Source of the DNA: Sorex araneus
Lineage: Eukaryota; Chordata; Mammalia; Eulipotyphla; Soricidae
Length of the DNA: 64,000 nt
Reading direction: 5' to 3'
Assembly: GCF_027595985.1 (NCBI RefSeq)
Contig: NC_073308.1
Span: 14,538,511-14,602,510 of the forward strand
Every line of letters starts with the position of its first letter. Positions within the stretch are counted from its first letter, which is position 1. Positions 54,080 to 64,000 of this stretch are shown here, piece by piece. The notes under the pieces were generated by a model. That model saw only the letters and a program-made list of their open reading frames with translations. It made no database searches and was not told the DNA's origin. The translations under genes and the position numbers were made by a program.

Positions 54080-57000
54080 CTGGGGGAACACAGGCACTGG
54101 TCAGAACTGCACTCGGTACACCCCCAGCTCCGCCTCTGAGCCTCTCCCGGGGAGTAGCGGGGCCTGGAGCCTGCACGGACGCCAGGGTCACCCCTAAACT
54201 ACAATCACTCTACTGCCTTGTGGGCAAGTGCTGCCATGTCATGCCCAGGCTCGAGGGACCTCCCAGCTGTCCACATGCCTGTTTCAGGGACAGGTCACTG
54301 AATCCTGACAGAGAGAGAGAGCTTTGTGGGTCAGGAAAGACCAACCATCTCTTTCCCCAAAGAAACCCCCCCCCAGTCCTGTATGCATCTTCCTGCCCCC
54401 ACCCCCATCCAGCACACACACATATGCACACATACATGTGTACAGACAACAGCATACCATATGCCTCCCTAAAGAACACACGACACAGATGGGGCTGGAG
54501 CGATAGCACAGCGGGTAGGGCGTTTGCCTTGCACATGGCCAACCCATATGGTCCCTTGAGCACCGCCAGGGGTGATTTCTGAGTGCATGAGCCAGGAGTG
54601 ACCCTGTGCATCGCCGGGTGTGACCCAAAAAGCAAAAAAAAAAAAAAAAAAACCACACACAACACGGGGCTGTAGCGATAGTACAGCGGGCAGGGCATCT
54701 GCCTTGCATGTTGCTGACCTGAGTTTGATTCCCAGCATCCCATATGTCCCCCGAGCACCACCAGGAGTGATTCCTGAGTGCAGAGCCAGGAGTCACCCCT
54801 GAACATCGCCAGGTGTGACCCAAAAACAAACAAACAGACAAAAGAACACACAATACATGCTGTACACAACACAGCACACACACATATACTATGTGTGTGC
54901 ACAACACACGCATATGAAAACAGTACACACAATGCACAAAGAATATACAGCACAGACGTGAAACACAATACACACACGATATGTCCAGCATGCACAGAAC
55001 ACAGACGTGTGCAAACAGGCACACTGTGGTCCCTGGAGGTGCCAGAGTCTTCCTCTGGAAGCAGAGAGCAGAGTGGGGGGGCTCCCCCCACCGCCCTCAC
55101 AGGAGGGCTCCTCTCCATTGTCCGAGGGGCAGGGGTGACCCATTCGCAGGTAAGCCCCCCCAAGGTGTTCAGCTGCAAGGGTCAGCACCCCCTGCTGCAA
55201 CCACGACCTGGTTGTTCCGGGGCCATCATCGGCTGAGCTCACTCTGGTTTGGGGGTTTTGCAGGGACAGAGTTTGAGGGTCCTGTTTTCGAAACACTGGG
55301 CCTCAGGCATCTTCCACAGCCCCCCCACCCCGCCCCACCTGACTCTGCGTACAGAGAGCCAGTGCCTCGTGACAGAGGAGAGACTGAGGCAGGTGATGGC
55401 CTTCCCAGAGGGTGAGCATGGGGAAGGGGCCTTCTGGTGGCTGAGATCCAGGGAGCAGTCAGCCACAGTGAGGGGGGCGGCCGGCCTGGCCTGACCCTCA
55501 TCCTCCCAGCGCAGCACCGGAGGACGCTCCAATCCCGGGCAGGCAGCCAGCACCCTGCCCACCCCAGCTCTGTCCCCGGAAGGGCTGGCACCACCACTGG
55601 ACATGCTAAGGAGCCCCCAGAGGGTCACGCTGGGAAGGGCCAACGGGCCGACCCCCGGCTGCATCCCTCCTGGTGGCTTCCGGGGCAAAGGGTAGGGCAT
55701 CCCAGTCCAGGGCCCCCCCCCCCAGCCCTGGTCCCCATGCCTAGCTGCATGCCTCAGTTCACAACAGTGACGGGGAGGGCTGGGGCAGCACGGGTGGGGC
55801 CCCAGCACTGGGCAGGCCCTGTCCTGGCCTGTCCCCGAATGACACCCAGGCCTGACCAGCCTGCACCCCACAGGGGAGTGAGGAGAGTCTACGGTGGGCA
55901 GGGAACCATGGCCCAGAGACTAAGGAGGCAGTCACCGAATCCAGGGTGGTCCAGGCAGGGGGGTCAGGGCCAGTCAGGGGCACAGCGCCAGCAAGACAGC
56001 GGAGGGGCAGTGGCCCTCAGACACAGAAACTATGTCGGAGGTCAGGAGCAGTGGAGTGCCAAAGTCCCCAGAGGGAAGGGCCGGGGCTCCCCAGGACCAG
56101 GACCAGGCAGGAGTGTGTGAGTGACTGTGTGTGACTGTGTTTGTGTAAGTGTGAGTGTATGTGGGTAAGAGTTGAGTGTGTATGAGGGTGTGTGGGTGTT
56201 ACATGTTATGTTGAGTGTGTATGAGAATAAGTGTGTTATAATGAGTGTGAGTATGCATGTGTATGTGTGTGTAAGTATAAGTGTTGTGAGAATATGTGTG
56301 TGAAAGAGTATGTATGTGTGTGAATGTGAGACTATGTGTGTATGTGTGTGAGTGTGTAAAAGCATATATGCATGTGCATGAGTATATGTGAGTGAGAGTG
56401 TGTGTGTGAGTATGTGAGAGAGCATGTGTGCATGAGTATATGTGAGTGTGTGTGTGAGAGCATGTGTGCATGTGTGAGTGTGTGTGAGAGTATGTGTGTG
56501 TGTGAGTATGAATGTATGTGAGAGAGTATGTGTGGATGAGTGTTGTGAGAGTATGTGTGTGTGACTGTGTATGAGAGTATGTGTGGATGAGTATGAGAGC
56601 ATGAGTGTTGTAAGAGTATGTGTGTGAATGTGTATTAGTGTTGTAAGAGAATGTGTGTACATATGTGTGACTACATGGTGTATGGGTGTGAATGTGTGTG
56701 AGTAAAGAGTATGTGAGAGCTTCAAGTATGAGGAGAAATTGTGAGAAGTGTGTGGGGAAGCACATTGTGTGACTATAGGCGTTTGTGCAAAGTATCTGTG
56801 TTGTGTGTGTTATGTGTGATGAGTGCAGAATGTGTGTGGTGCTAAGAGAAGTGTGTAACATGTGAGGAGAGTATGGTGTGCATGCTGAGTGGTAACATGC
56901 ACCACCTGTGAATGTGAAATGTATGTGGTGTGTGTGGTGAGTATGTGACATATGTAACATGTGACTGCACTGTATTAAGTGTGTAGTATGGTGAATATGC

Positions 57001-60000
57001 AATGTGTGTGGTCAGTGCATGTATATAACATGTGAATGTCCATTGTTGGCACACGTTGTGAGCGTGTGATGTGTGAGTGTGTGCAGTGTTGGCACATTTG
57101 AGCATGTGATGTGTGTGTGCAGTGTTGGCACATGTTGTGAGTGTATGATATGTGAGTGTGTGCAGTGTTGGCACATGTTGTGAGCGTATGATGTGTGAGT
57201 GTGTGCAGTGTTGGCTTGTGTTGTGAGCATATGTGAGTGTGTGCAGTGTTGGCTCGTGTTGTGAGCATGTGATGTGTGTGTGCAGTGTTGGCCAGTGTTG
57301 TGAGCGTGTAATGTGAGTGTGTTCAGTTTTGGCACGTGTTGTGAGCGTGTGATGTGTGAGTGTGTGCAGTGTTGGCACTTGTTTTGAGCATGTGATGTGT
57401 GAGTGTGCAGTGTTGGCTCGTGTTGTGAGTATATGTGAGTGTGTAAAGTGTGGGCACGTGTTGTGAGTGCGTGATGTATGAGTGTGTGCAGTGTTGGCTC
57501 GTGTTGTGAGCATGTGATGTGTGAGTGTGTGTAGTGTTGGCACGTGTTGTGAGCATGTGATGTGTGAGTGTGTGCAGTGTTGGCTCGTGTTGTGAGCATG
57601 TGATGTGTGTGTGCAGTGTTGGCCAGTGTTGTGAGCATGTAATGTGAGTGTGTGTAGTGTTGGCACGTGTTGTGAGCATGTGATGTGTGAGTGTGTGTGG
57701 TGTTGGCATGTGTTGTGAGCATGTGATGTGTGAGTGTGTGTGGTGTTGGCATGTGTTGTGAGCATGTGATGTGTGAGTGTGTGTGGTGTTGGCATGTGTT
57801 GTGAGCATGTGATGTGTGTGTACACTGTTGGCCAGTGTTGTGAGCGTGTGATGTGAGTGTGTTCAGTGTTGGCACGTGCTGTGAGCGTGTGATGTGTGAG
57901 TGTGTGCAGTGTTGGCATGTGTTGTGAGTGTGCAGCAGCTTTGAAGCTGGGTGTGCGGGACTGGCCACAGCAGAGGTTCTCTGGTTTGTGAGGTGTGGCT
58001 GGGGGTGGGGGCCCGGGGGTCCCAAGGAGGCGGCCCTGAACCCCGCGGGGAGAGGCGGGGTTGTGCAGGCCGGGCCTGGGCTCTCACCTCGTGCAGCTTG
58101 TCTGCCTTCTGGGTCTGTTTCTTGCGGCTTCTCTGGGCGGCCACCCGGTTCTTCTCCCTCCTGCGGACCTTCCTGTCATTGTCCTCGGGGCTCTGTGGGG
58201 GGCAGAGCTGGGCAGGCTGTGGACGCCGAGGGTGCCCCCTCCCCCTCCAGCTCAGGGGCCCCACTGAGTTCTGGGGGCGCAGGGTGTGGCACACTGGGGG
58301 TCAGGAATCCGAAACTCAGGCCTGTGAACTCGCCCCACAGGTATCAGCGGGGAGGCAGAGGAACAGGAAGTGAGTCCCAGCGCCCCCGCCCACAGGGCGC
58401 ATGCCTGGGGGACCTGGGCATGGAGAAGGGAGCTTGAGTGCCAGGCTCCCTGCTCTGTGCCAACAGACACTTGGGCGGGGGGCAGTGCAAACGATGAGCC
58501 CCCTGCCAGTGCAGCTTTCACGGGTCAGAGTAAACCAGAAAGCAAAACTCAACGGAGCTCGAGAGCTCCTGGCATGAGCTAAGAAAGAACCCAAACTCAG
58601 GCCAGTGCTTCCCTCCTGCCCCCCCGCCCAGATCTTGAGCAAGGTGGGTGGGAAAGAACAGAAACATCAGCAAGCAACAGCCTCATTCAGCGCAGGACAA
58701 TGGAGGGGGGGGATGCATTTGCCTTCTCAAACCCCTTTATAGGACACGGGGTGGGGGGGCAGGAACCTGCCCCTAAAGAGCTTCAAAGCCAAGAAGTGCT
58801 GGGTATGAAACTCATGGTGATCACAGTAAAGCAGAGGCATGTCCCGTGGTCAGGCTTGTGTTCCAGGTAAGAGACACACAGGGAGGGGCCGAGAGAACAC
58901 GGGCCTTGCACGTAGCTTGCTTGATCCCTACCAACACATGCAGTGCCCCAAGCACTGCCAGGAGTGAGCAAGGCAAGCACTGCAGGTTGTGGACCCAACC
59001 TCCCGCCCCTCGCAAACAGGGAAACACACTGAGGAGGTTTGTGCGGTGGCCAGGGAAGGACTGTCACCACCACCAGGGATGGAGAGAAGACACGTGGCGA
59101 AGGAGAGGGTCACGAGGCCCCAAAGGACACCTAGCAGACACAGAGAACCACAGAGGGGACTAGGCCAGTGGCCCAGCGGGTCAGAAAGGCCTGGGGGAGC
59201 AGAGGGAAGTCTGGGCAGCCCCTGCCCTCAGCCATGGCCGAGCAGGGCTGAGGCCCCCGCCCCCAACCCCGTGTGCCCAGTGCTGCTACAGTGCCTGTCA
59301 TTTCTGAACCAGCATCGTGGCACTTTGAGCTTGGGGTTGGCAGGACAGCCTCTCCCCGGGCACCCAGCTCCAGCTGTCCCCCAAGAGCCCTTGCTGTTTA
59401 AAAACAAGTAAGTTAGACAGTAGAGGGGTGATGGTGGGGACTTTGGTCATATCTGGCTGTACTTACTCCTATAAGTACTATAAGACTTACGCCTTACTAT
59501 TTTCCCCTCCTGCTATTATTACTGGTATTGTTTTATTGTTGTTTGGGGTCACACCCAGCAGTGCTCTGGGCTTACTCCTGACTCTACACTCAGGGACCAC
59601 TCCCGCCCGTACTGGCAGGACCCTTTGGGGCAGCAGGAATCAAATTCAGGTTGGCTGTGTGCAAGGCAAGCACCCTACCCACTGTAGTACCGGGACACCC
59701 ACCCCCCTATTGTGTTTTGTTTTGCTTCTAGACCACACCCGCAGGTGCTCAGGGCTTAATCCTGGCTCTGGGCTCAGGGATCACTCCTAGGGGTACCCTA
59801 AGCGGTTGGGGGGGGGGGCGTCAAACCCCGTCGGCCAGGTGCAAGGCAAATGCTCTACCCACTGTACTACCTCTCGGCGTCCCCTGTTTGTTCGTTTGTT
59901 TTTAGTTGGTGGCCCCCACCTCTAAATATTCGGGCTTCCTCCTCAGAAAGGCACAGCAGGGCCTCCACCTGCTCGGCTCTCCGGGGCTCACCCCTGCCCG

Positions 60001-60397
60001 GCGCCCCGCCGAGACAGAGCGGAGGAGCCAGGCGTGGGGCGCGAGGCTCGCCCACACCCTGCCGCGGAAACCGTCCACTCGTGTCCGCAGGAGAAGCCGA
60101 GACTCGGCCCGGGCGGGTGTCCAAGCCCGCGCCCTGCCCGGCCCGAGCGGCAGGACGGAAGCGCAGCTGGGCAGGCCCCCAGCCCCGGGCGCGCTTCCCC
60201 GCTCGGCGCCCTCATCCCGCGCGGGCCCGCGTGGGAAGCGGGGCGTCCCGGGCGCAAGAGCAGGTGCCCACCCGGCGGTGCGCGGCCTCCCCGCACCCCC
60301 AGCCGGGCTCCCCGGCCCCTACCTGCGGCGACGGCTGGTGTCCCGGGGCGCCCGCGTGCGCGTGCAGGACGCCGCCGGCCCCCGGGCCCTGCGACAT
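53900..60397 (-). CDS. BATF3: BATF3, basic leucine zipper transcriptional factor ATF-like 3
   Basis: Small nuclear bZIP protein that pairs with JUN proteins and, with IRF4/IRF8, drives conventional type 1 dendritic-cell and T-cell gene programmes. Coding exons are 60323-60397, 58088-58192 and 53900-54079 (minus strand), all phase 0 with GT-AG junctions, giving 119 aa (human 127). Residues 1-25 start MSQGPGAGG. The basic region is at 32-54 with NRVAAQRSR at 40-48. Zipper leucines are at 58, 65, 72, 79 and 86. The C-terminus keeps the family pattern (CPLLLPLSFVP to CLPR). Compared with human, the N-terminal Gln/Pro-rich stretch before the SPED motif is shorter. No transactivation domain, as expected for BATF proteins. 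Intact. Confidence 0.96.
54491..54652 (+). repeat. SOR-type SINE lacking its B box
   Basis: Forward copy, otherwise young and intact, that jumps from 'cttgcacatggccaaccc' directly to 'atatggtcccttgagcacc'. The ~20 bp containing the Pol III B box is missing, so this copy should not be transcribable by Pol III. Confidence 0.92.
54666..54842 (+). repeat. SOR-type SINE, forward
   Basis: Forward copy 13 bp after the previous one, slightly more diverged ('ggggctgtagcgatagtaca'), with a (CAAA)n-type tail. Confidence 0.92.
56110..56760. repeat. TG-rich simple repeat
   Basis: Long irregular (TG)n with GAGTATG/GAGAG interruptions (units such as gtgtgtgagtatgtg). The His/Thr/Ser open frames on the minus strand are by-products. 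Confidence 0.9.
57040..57930. repeat. 43-bp TG-rich minisatellite
   Basis: About 20 units with a 43-bp period (gagcatgtga at 57674, 57717 and 57760). Unit parts are 'gtgatgtgtgagtgtgtg', then '(c/g)agtgttggcacgtgttgtg'. Some units are shortened by about 4 bp ('gtgatgtgtgtgtgcag'). It ends about 150 bp from the 5' splice site of intron 2. Confidence 0.92.
58088..58192 (-). CDS. BATF3: BATF3 exon 2 (basic region)
   Basis: 105 bp, 35 codons, from SPEDNDRKVRRRE to ADKLHE. Donor GAG|GTGAGA and acceptor CCACAG on the minus strand. Confidence 0.96.
59545..59700 (-). repeat. Old SOR-type SINE
   Basis: Reverse copy: 'ggggtcacacccagcagtgc', 'gtgtgcaaggcaagcaccc' and 'ctacccactgtagtaccgg'. Confidence 0.7.
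59715..59878 (-). repeat. Old SOR-type SINE
   Basis: Reverse copy: 'gaccacacccgcaggtgctc', 'aggtgcaaggcaaatgctc' and 'ctacccactgtactacctc'. Contains a run of ten G at about 59808-59818. Confidence 0.7.
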
Positions 60398-61480
60398 GCC
60401 GGGCGGCGGCGGTGCGGCAGCGGCCCGGCCCGCCCGCCCGCGGGGCCCCGCGCCCGCACCTGCCGCGGCGCCGGCCCCGCCCCCGCCCCGCCCCGCGCAC
60501 CTCGGGGTCCCCGAGCCCCTCCCGGCCGCTTCCCGCCCTTCGTGGAAGTCACGTGGCGCCCGGAACCCGGGGCCCCAGCCCACCCAACGCCAGGACTGGG
60601 GCGACCCAGGGTGGGAAACCGGGGGTGGGGGCCGCGGGGCGCGGGGATTTCCCGTCCCCTCGCGGCCGCGTCTTCCTGTCCGCCCGGACGCGCCGCGGCC
60701 GCAGCACCTCTGCCTCGCGACCCTCGCCGCCTACCCAGGACGGAGCGCCCGCTCGGGGGCCAGCTGGGGACCGCGGGGAGCCACCGCGAGGGGAGGGAAA
60801 CCGCTGGAGACGGGGGCGGCAGCCGGGGAGGACGACGGCGCCGGCGGGGTCACCCGGGGCGGGGGCCGCGGCTCTGGCCACCGTCCGGGCTCCCCGAGAG
60901 CCGCGCGCACCTTCCCGACGCCCGGGCGGGGGTCCCCAGTGGCTCGGCAGAGGCAGGTCCCCAGCCCCGGGGTTCCGGGCCGCGCTCTCCCCGCCGGGCC
61001 GCGGCGTCCAGCGGGCGGGCCCGGGTGCGAATCGGAGCCCGGAGTGGGCTCCGGGCCCCGCGCGCGCCCCAGGCCCCACGCGCCGAGCCGGAGACTCGCC
61101 AGCGGCGCGGAGAGGCGCGGTGGTGCGGAGTCCGCGCGCGCAGCATGTAGGCAGGGTCGGGGCGCAGAGGGGGCGCACCTCCTCCCCCCTTTGCATCGCC
61201 CCGCGAGTCCTCGGCGCTGACGTGGGCCGAGAGCGCCGCTGAGAGCGAGCCTGTTCTGGGAAATTTCCCGGGTCCCCCAAGGCGGGGAAGGCCTCGCTAG
61301 CCCCAGGGAAAGGACAGGAAAGGACAGGGAAACCCCGGGCACTGGGGCTTGGCGGCCACTGAGCTCCCTGGCCTTTCCCTGCTCTGGGAAGCCTCTCTGT
61401 GCTGCCCCCCGCCCCCCCACCCCCCGTGCCCCGCAGCAGGGAAACCCACCCGACACACTGCGGCCGCTTCCACCATGGGC
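59900..61480. promoter_or_regulatory. BATF3: CpG island of the BATF3 promoter
   Basis: High G+C and frequent CpG around exon 1 and upstream. A palindromic E-box in GTCACGTGGC is at 60550-60555. No TATA box is evident on the minus strand, so a TATA-less, dispersed start is likely, somewhere around 60420-60550. Long open frames on both strands here are CpG-island artefacts. Confidence 0.8.
60323..60397 (-). CDS. BATF3: BATF3 exon 1 coding part
   Basis: 25 codons from ATG (CAT at 60395-60397 on plus) to CAG, donor CAG|GTAGGG. The start is supported by the MSQG beginning typical of BATF3. Confidence 0.92.
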
Positions 61481-63170
61481 TTACTCAGGATTCCTCCAGT
61501 AGACTCAGCCCAGGAATCTCAGAAAGTTGCTGACATTTAAAGAAAGAAGGGGTGAGTTGTGTGGGGTGAGGAAGCTTGTTTGATGGGGCTCAAGTTTCTG
61601 CTGTAGCTGCAGCCCACCAAAGGGAGAGAAAAGGCCAGCAGAGACAGTTCAGCTGACCCAGATGGGCCCTGGCCTTCCCAATAGACCCGTCCAGGATACG
61701 GTCAGAAAACAGTTTCCAACACCCAATTAGCAAAAGTAATGTTTGGTCAAGTGCTGGGGTGAGGCATAAAAAAGGGGACTGTTCTATGTCACTTGTCTCC
61801 TGTGTCCTGGAGACAGTCTGCCTCACCTTAGAGTAGCTTCTCCTGAGTTTCCCCACTCCTAGAAATCACCTTGGGAAGAGGGTTGAAGATTCTAAGGAAG
61901 ACGCTATGATCTGGGCCAGGCTGATCACTGAACATCCCCCCAACCCCACCCCATCTCTCCTGGCCGTGCCCTAAGACATTCTAGCCACAGCCCTGTCACC
62001 ACGCTGCAGACCCAACCCTCCTCTGGCCACACCCAGTCCCTTCCAATGGCCCGTGCTCCTAGTTCTCAGTTTTAGTTTGTTTGGGGGCCACATCTGATGG
62101 TGCTCAGGGATCACTTCTGGTGGTGATCAGGGACTAGATGCCAGGGATCATCCATGTGCACGTGCCTGGGCCACTGTCTCTCTCTCTCTCTCCAGCCTCT
62201 GGTTTTTCCTGCTGCCTCCTGACTCAGGGGCGAGAAGAACCATGGGCACAAGGAAAAGTGGGGGAGAGCCAACATCCCCGTCGTCTCTGACGCTGCTCCC
62301 CTCAGTCTGAGAGAGGCAGAGCATCTTCTGTCCCCTCCTGGAAACCCCGTCTCTGGGGACAGGAGGAGGGCGGGAGGTTGAGGTCAGTGAGCAAATCCTC
62401 CGGTGATTCATTTCACAAGAAACCAGCAGTCCTGAGCCCTTTCCCCTTCACGCCTCTCAGTGAAACTGGCCTTCGGGTAACGGTGCTTTCACTGGTCTTT
62501 CTCAGAATGGGTGTGGGGGTAGTGAGGGGCTGCAGAAAGAAAGTTGGAGGCAGAGATCCTCCCCAGTCCTCACCAGACACCACTGTGTCAGCACGTTCCA
62601 GGCTCTGGGGCGGGCAGTGACCAGAAGACCACACAAGCTCATCTCCCAGTGGAGGGCAATCATGACGGCGGACACTGAGGGCGGCGGAGGTCAGTCTTCC
62701 TCCCTGGAACAAGCGGGACAGTGTGGCCTAGGGGAGCAGAGCCTGTGGGAGCCTGGGAGACACCAGGCTTTTCCAGAAAGTGCTGGCCACTGGAGCCCAG
62801 ACACGAGGTCCTAGGGTGAAGGTCAAGGCAGTGTGGCCTGCAGGCCTCGAGAAGCATCCTGGTGCTTCTGAAACTGAGCAGCAAGTGACACATCTGGTCT
62901 GGATGTGAACCAGCACAGCATCCCTAGGTGTGGGGACATGGGACACAGACCTTTTGCAGGCAGAGGGGGAACAGGTGAGGGGAACACCTGGCCCCTAGTT
63001 CCAACTCTGGTGTCCACTTTGTCCCTCTAGTGAGGCCACAGCACAAATGGGTCAAGGAGGGTCCTCAGGCCTTGGAACCATCATGGTGGGTCTCTGGGAA
63101 AGAAAACATCAGCCCCCGCCTCGTGTGGCATGGCACACACATGAAAGACTAGTTTGGCCAGTTCAGATGC
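61480..63170. other. Intergenic region upstream of BATF3
   Basis: No gene recognised. NSL1, the next gene in human, is not reached. One worn SINE is present (62083-62203). Confidence 0.5.
62083..62203 (-). repeat. Degenerate SOR-type SINE
   Basis: Worn reverse copy: 'ggggccacatctgatggtgc' and 'atcacttctggtggtgatc', ending in a (CT)n-expanded 'ctctctccagc' terminus. Confidence 0.55.
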
Positions 63171-63171
63171 T

Positions 63172-63343
63172 ACTTATTTAACTTGAGGGCCACACAAGGT
63201 GCTGCTTAGAGCCTACTCCGGATCACTCAAGGATCACTCCTGGTAAGGCTCAGGGGACCATATGGGGTGCCAGTGATCAGACCCAGGTCAGCCGTGTGCA
63301 AGGCAAGTGCCCTCTTGCACAATCAATCTGGCCTCCACAGATG
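63172..63343 (-). repeat. Old SOR-type SINE
   Basis: Reverse copy: 'gagggccacacaaggtgctg', 'gggaccatatggggtgccag', 'gtcagccgtgtgcaaggc'. Confidence 0.65.
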
Positions 63344-63349
63344 CTTCTT

Positions 63350-64000
63350 ACAAAGTATGTGAATCTAATAGCCAGAATCTGGAAACAACCCAAGTGCCCG
63401 AGAACAGATGATGGTTAAAAATGTACTTTGGAACATCTACACAATGGAATACTATGCAGTTGTTAGGAAAGATGAAGTCATATGAAATGTGCTTATAAGT
63501 GGATGGTCATAGAGAGTATCATGCTAAGTGCAATGAGTTAGAAAGAAAGGGACAGACATAGAATGACTGCATTAATTTGTGGAATATCACTGTATCACTG
63601 TATCGCTGTCATCCTGTTGCTCATTGATTTGCTCGAGTGGGCACCAGTAACGTCTCCATTGTGGGACTTGTTACTGTCTTTGGCATATTGAACACTCCAC
63701 GGGTAGCTTGCCAGGCTCTGCCGTGTGGGTGAGATACTCTCAGTAGCTTGCTGGGCTCTCCAAGAGGGGTGGAAGAACCAAACCCTGGTCGGCTGCACAC
63801 AAGGCAAACACCCTACCGCTGTGCTATCGCTCCAGCCCTTATGGAATATAAAATATCATAATATGAGACTGACACCCAAGGGCAATAGACACAAGGGCCA
63901 GGAATATTGCTCCATGGTTGGAAGCCTGCTTCATGAGCTGGGAGAGAAGGCAGTTGGAATAGAGAAGGGATCACGAAGTCAATGATGGTTGGAGGGATTG
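63350..64000 (+). mobile_element. 5'-truncated L1, ORF2 end and 3' region
   Basis: Plus-strand equivalent of the L1 ORF2 end seen at 29.9 kb ('agaatctggaaacaaccca', 'caatggaatactatgcag'). It is interrupted at 63584 by another SINE and resumes at 63840. It runs off the window. Confidence 0.85.
63585..63839 (-). repeat. Second-type SINE: SOR-like head with a different body
   Basis: Reverse copy of the element at 30779-31007: same body ('cgtctccattgtgggacttg', 'ccacgggtagcttgccagg') and SOR-like head complement ('ctatcgctccagccc'). It starts with short repeats 'cactgtatcactgtatcgct' and lacks poly(T). Flanks 'tggaatat' on both sides. Confidence 0.88.

Larger units (their letters stand above)
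54082..58087 (-). other. BATF3 intron 2
   Basis: About 4-kb intron enlarged by two SINEs (54491-54842), CA-rich stretches (54410-54460 and 54845-55020), a TG-rich simple repeat (56110-56760) and a 43-bp minisatellite (57040-57930). The section 55030-56100 is GC-rich unique sequence with no feature recognised. Confidence 0.8.
58195..60322 (-). other. BATF3 intron 1
   Basis: About 2.1 kb. Unique sequence to about 59.5 kb, then two worn SINEs and the start of the promoter CpG island. Confidence 0.8.

Noticed and set aside
56042-58025. His/Thr/Ser-repeat frames up to 358 codons on the minus strand
   Set aside because: By-product of TG-rich repeats in BATF3 intron 2; the repeat phase explains the absence of stops.
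59850-61456. Frames over 400 codons on plus around the BATF3 promoter
   Set aside because: CpG-island sequence is stop-poor in all frames; the compositions are Pro/Arg/Gly/Ala and mutually overlapping.
61480-64000. Part of NSL1, expected beyond BATF3
   Set aside because: No kinetochore-protein-like exon could be recognised; the sequence is repeats and unique non-coding DNA.

Overview
This is mammalian nuclear DNA, almost certainly from a shrew (Soricidae, probably Sorex). The best evidence is a very abundant tRNA-derived SINE. It has a Pol III A/B-box head with a B box like GGGTTCGATTCC, a body reading (in reverse) GGGTCACACCCGGCGATGCAC, and a poly(A) tail. This is the SOR-type SINE of shrews, and at least 20 young or moderately old copies are present. 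The genes are split by canonical GT-AG introns and match the mammalian order ATF3 - GARIN4 (FAM71A) - BATF3 of human 1q32.3. The gene calls rest on recognising the proteins; no database search was run.

Layout. 1-11.5 kb is non-coding DNA upstream of ATF3, with old SINEs and a large CTTT/CCTT pyrimidine tract (7.0-8.0 kb). 11.5-15 kb is the ATF3 CpG island, with its CRE, TATA box and C/EBP-ATF site at 13.26-13.34 kb, non-coding exon 1, and a 29-bp GC-rich minisatellite at the start of intron 1. ATF3 coding exons lie at 18.3, 19.9 and 20.5 kb (+ strand, 182 aa). GARIN4 is an intronless 536-aa gene at 23.9-25.5 kb (+).

26.4-46 kb is a repeat cluster. A degraded full-length-like L1 on the minus strand (28.3-39 kb) has been hit by about ten SINEs and by several composite elements that share the L1 3' end. 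At its 5' edge, inside a 28-bp minisatellite, sits a young class II (betaretrovirus-like) endogenous retrovirus of 6.5 kb with two identical 321-bp LTRs, a Lys-type primer-binding site, a long gag, a -1 frameshift signal and only traces of pro/dUTPase and env.

46-53 kb is intergenic, with a possible lymphoid/myeloid enhancer (48.0 kb), a strong CTCF-like motif (48.8 kb) and a 1.6-kb pyrimidine-rich 30-bp VNTR (49.0-50.6 kb). BATF3 occupies 53.3-60.5 kb on the minus strand (three coding exons, 119 aa), with TG-rich arrays filling much of intron 2 and a CpG-island promoter at 59.9-61.5 kb. 61.5-64 kb is intergenic, ending in an L1 3' end interrupted by a second type of SINE.

ATF3 and BATF3 both encode AP-1/ATF-family bZIP proteins, induced by stress and used in dendritic-cell/T-cell programmes respectively. 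GARIN4 belongs to the testis-enriched Golgi/RAB2-interacting family and only shares the neighbourhood. The most unusual material is in the ERV (a frameshift signal kept beside a broken gag, and a long unidentified ORF in the pro frame) and in the composite L1-tailed elements with tandem 5' modules.
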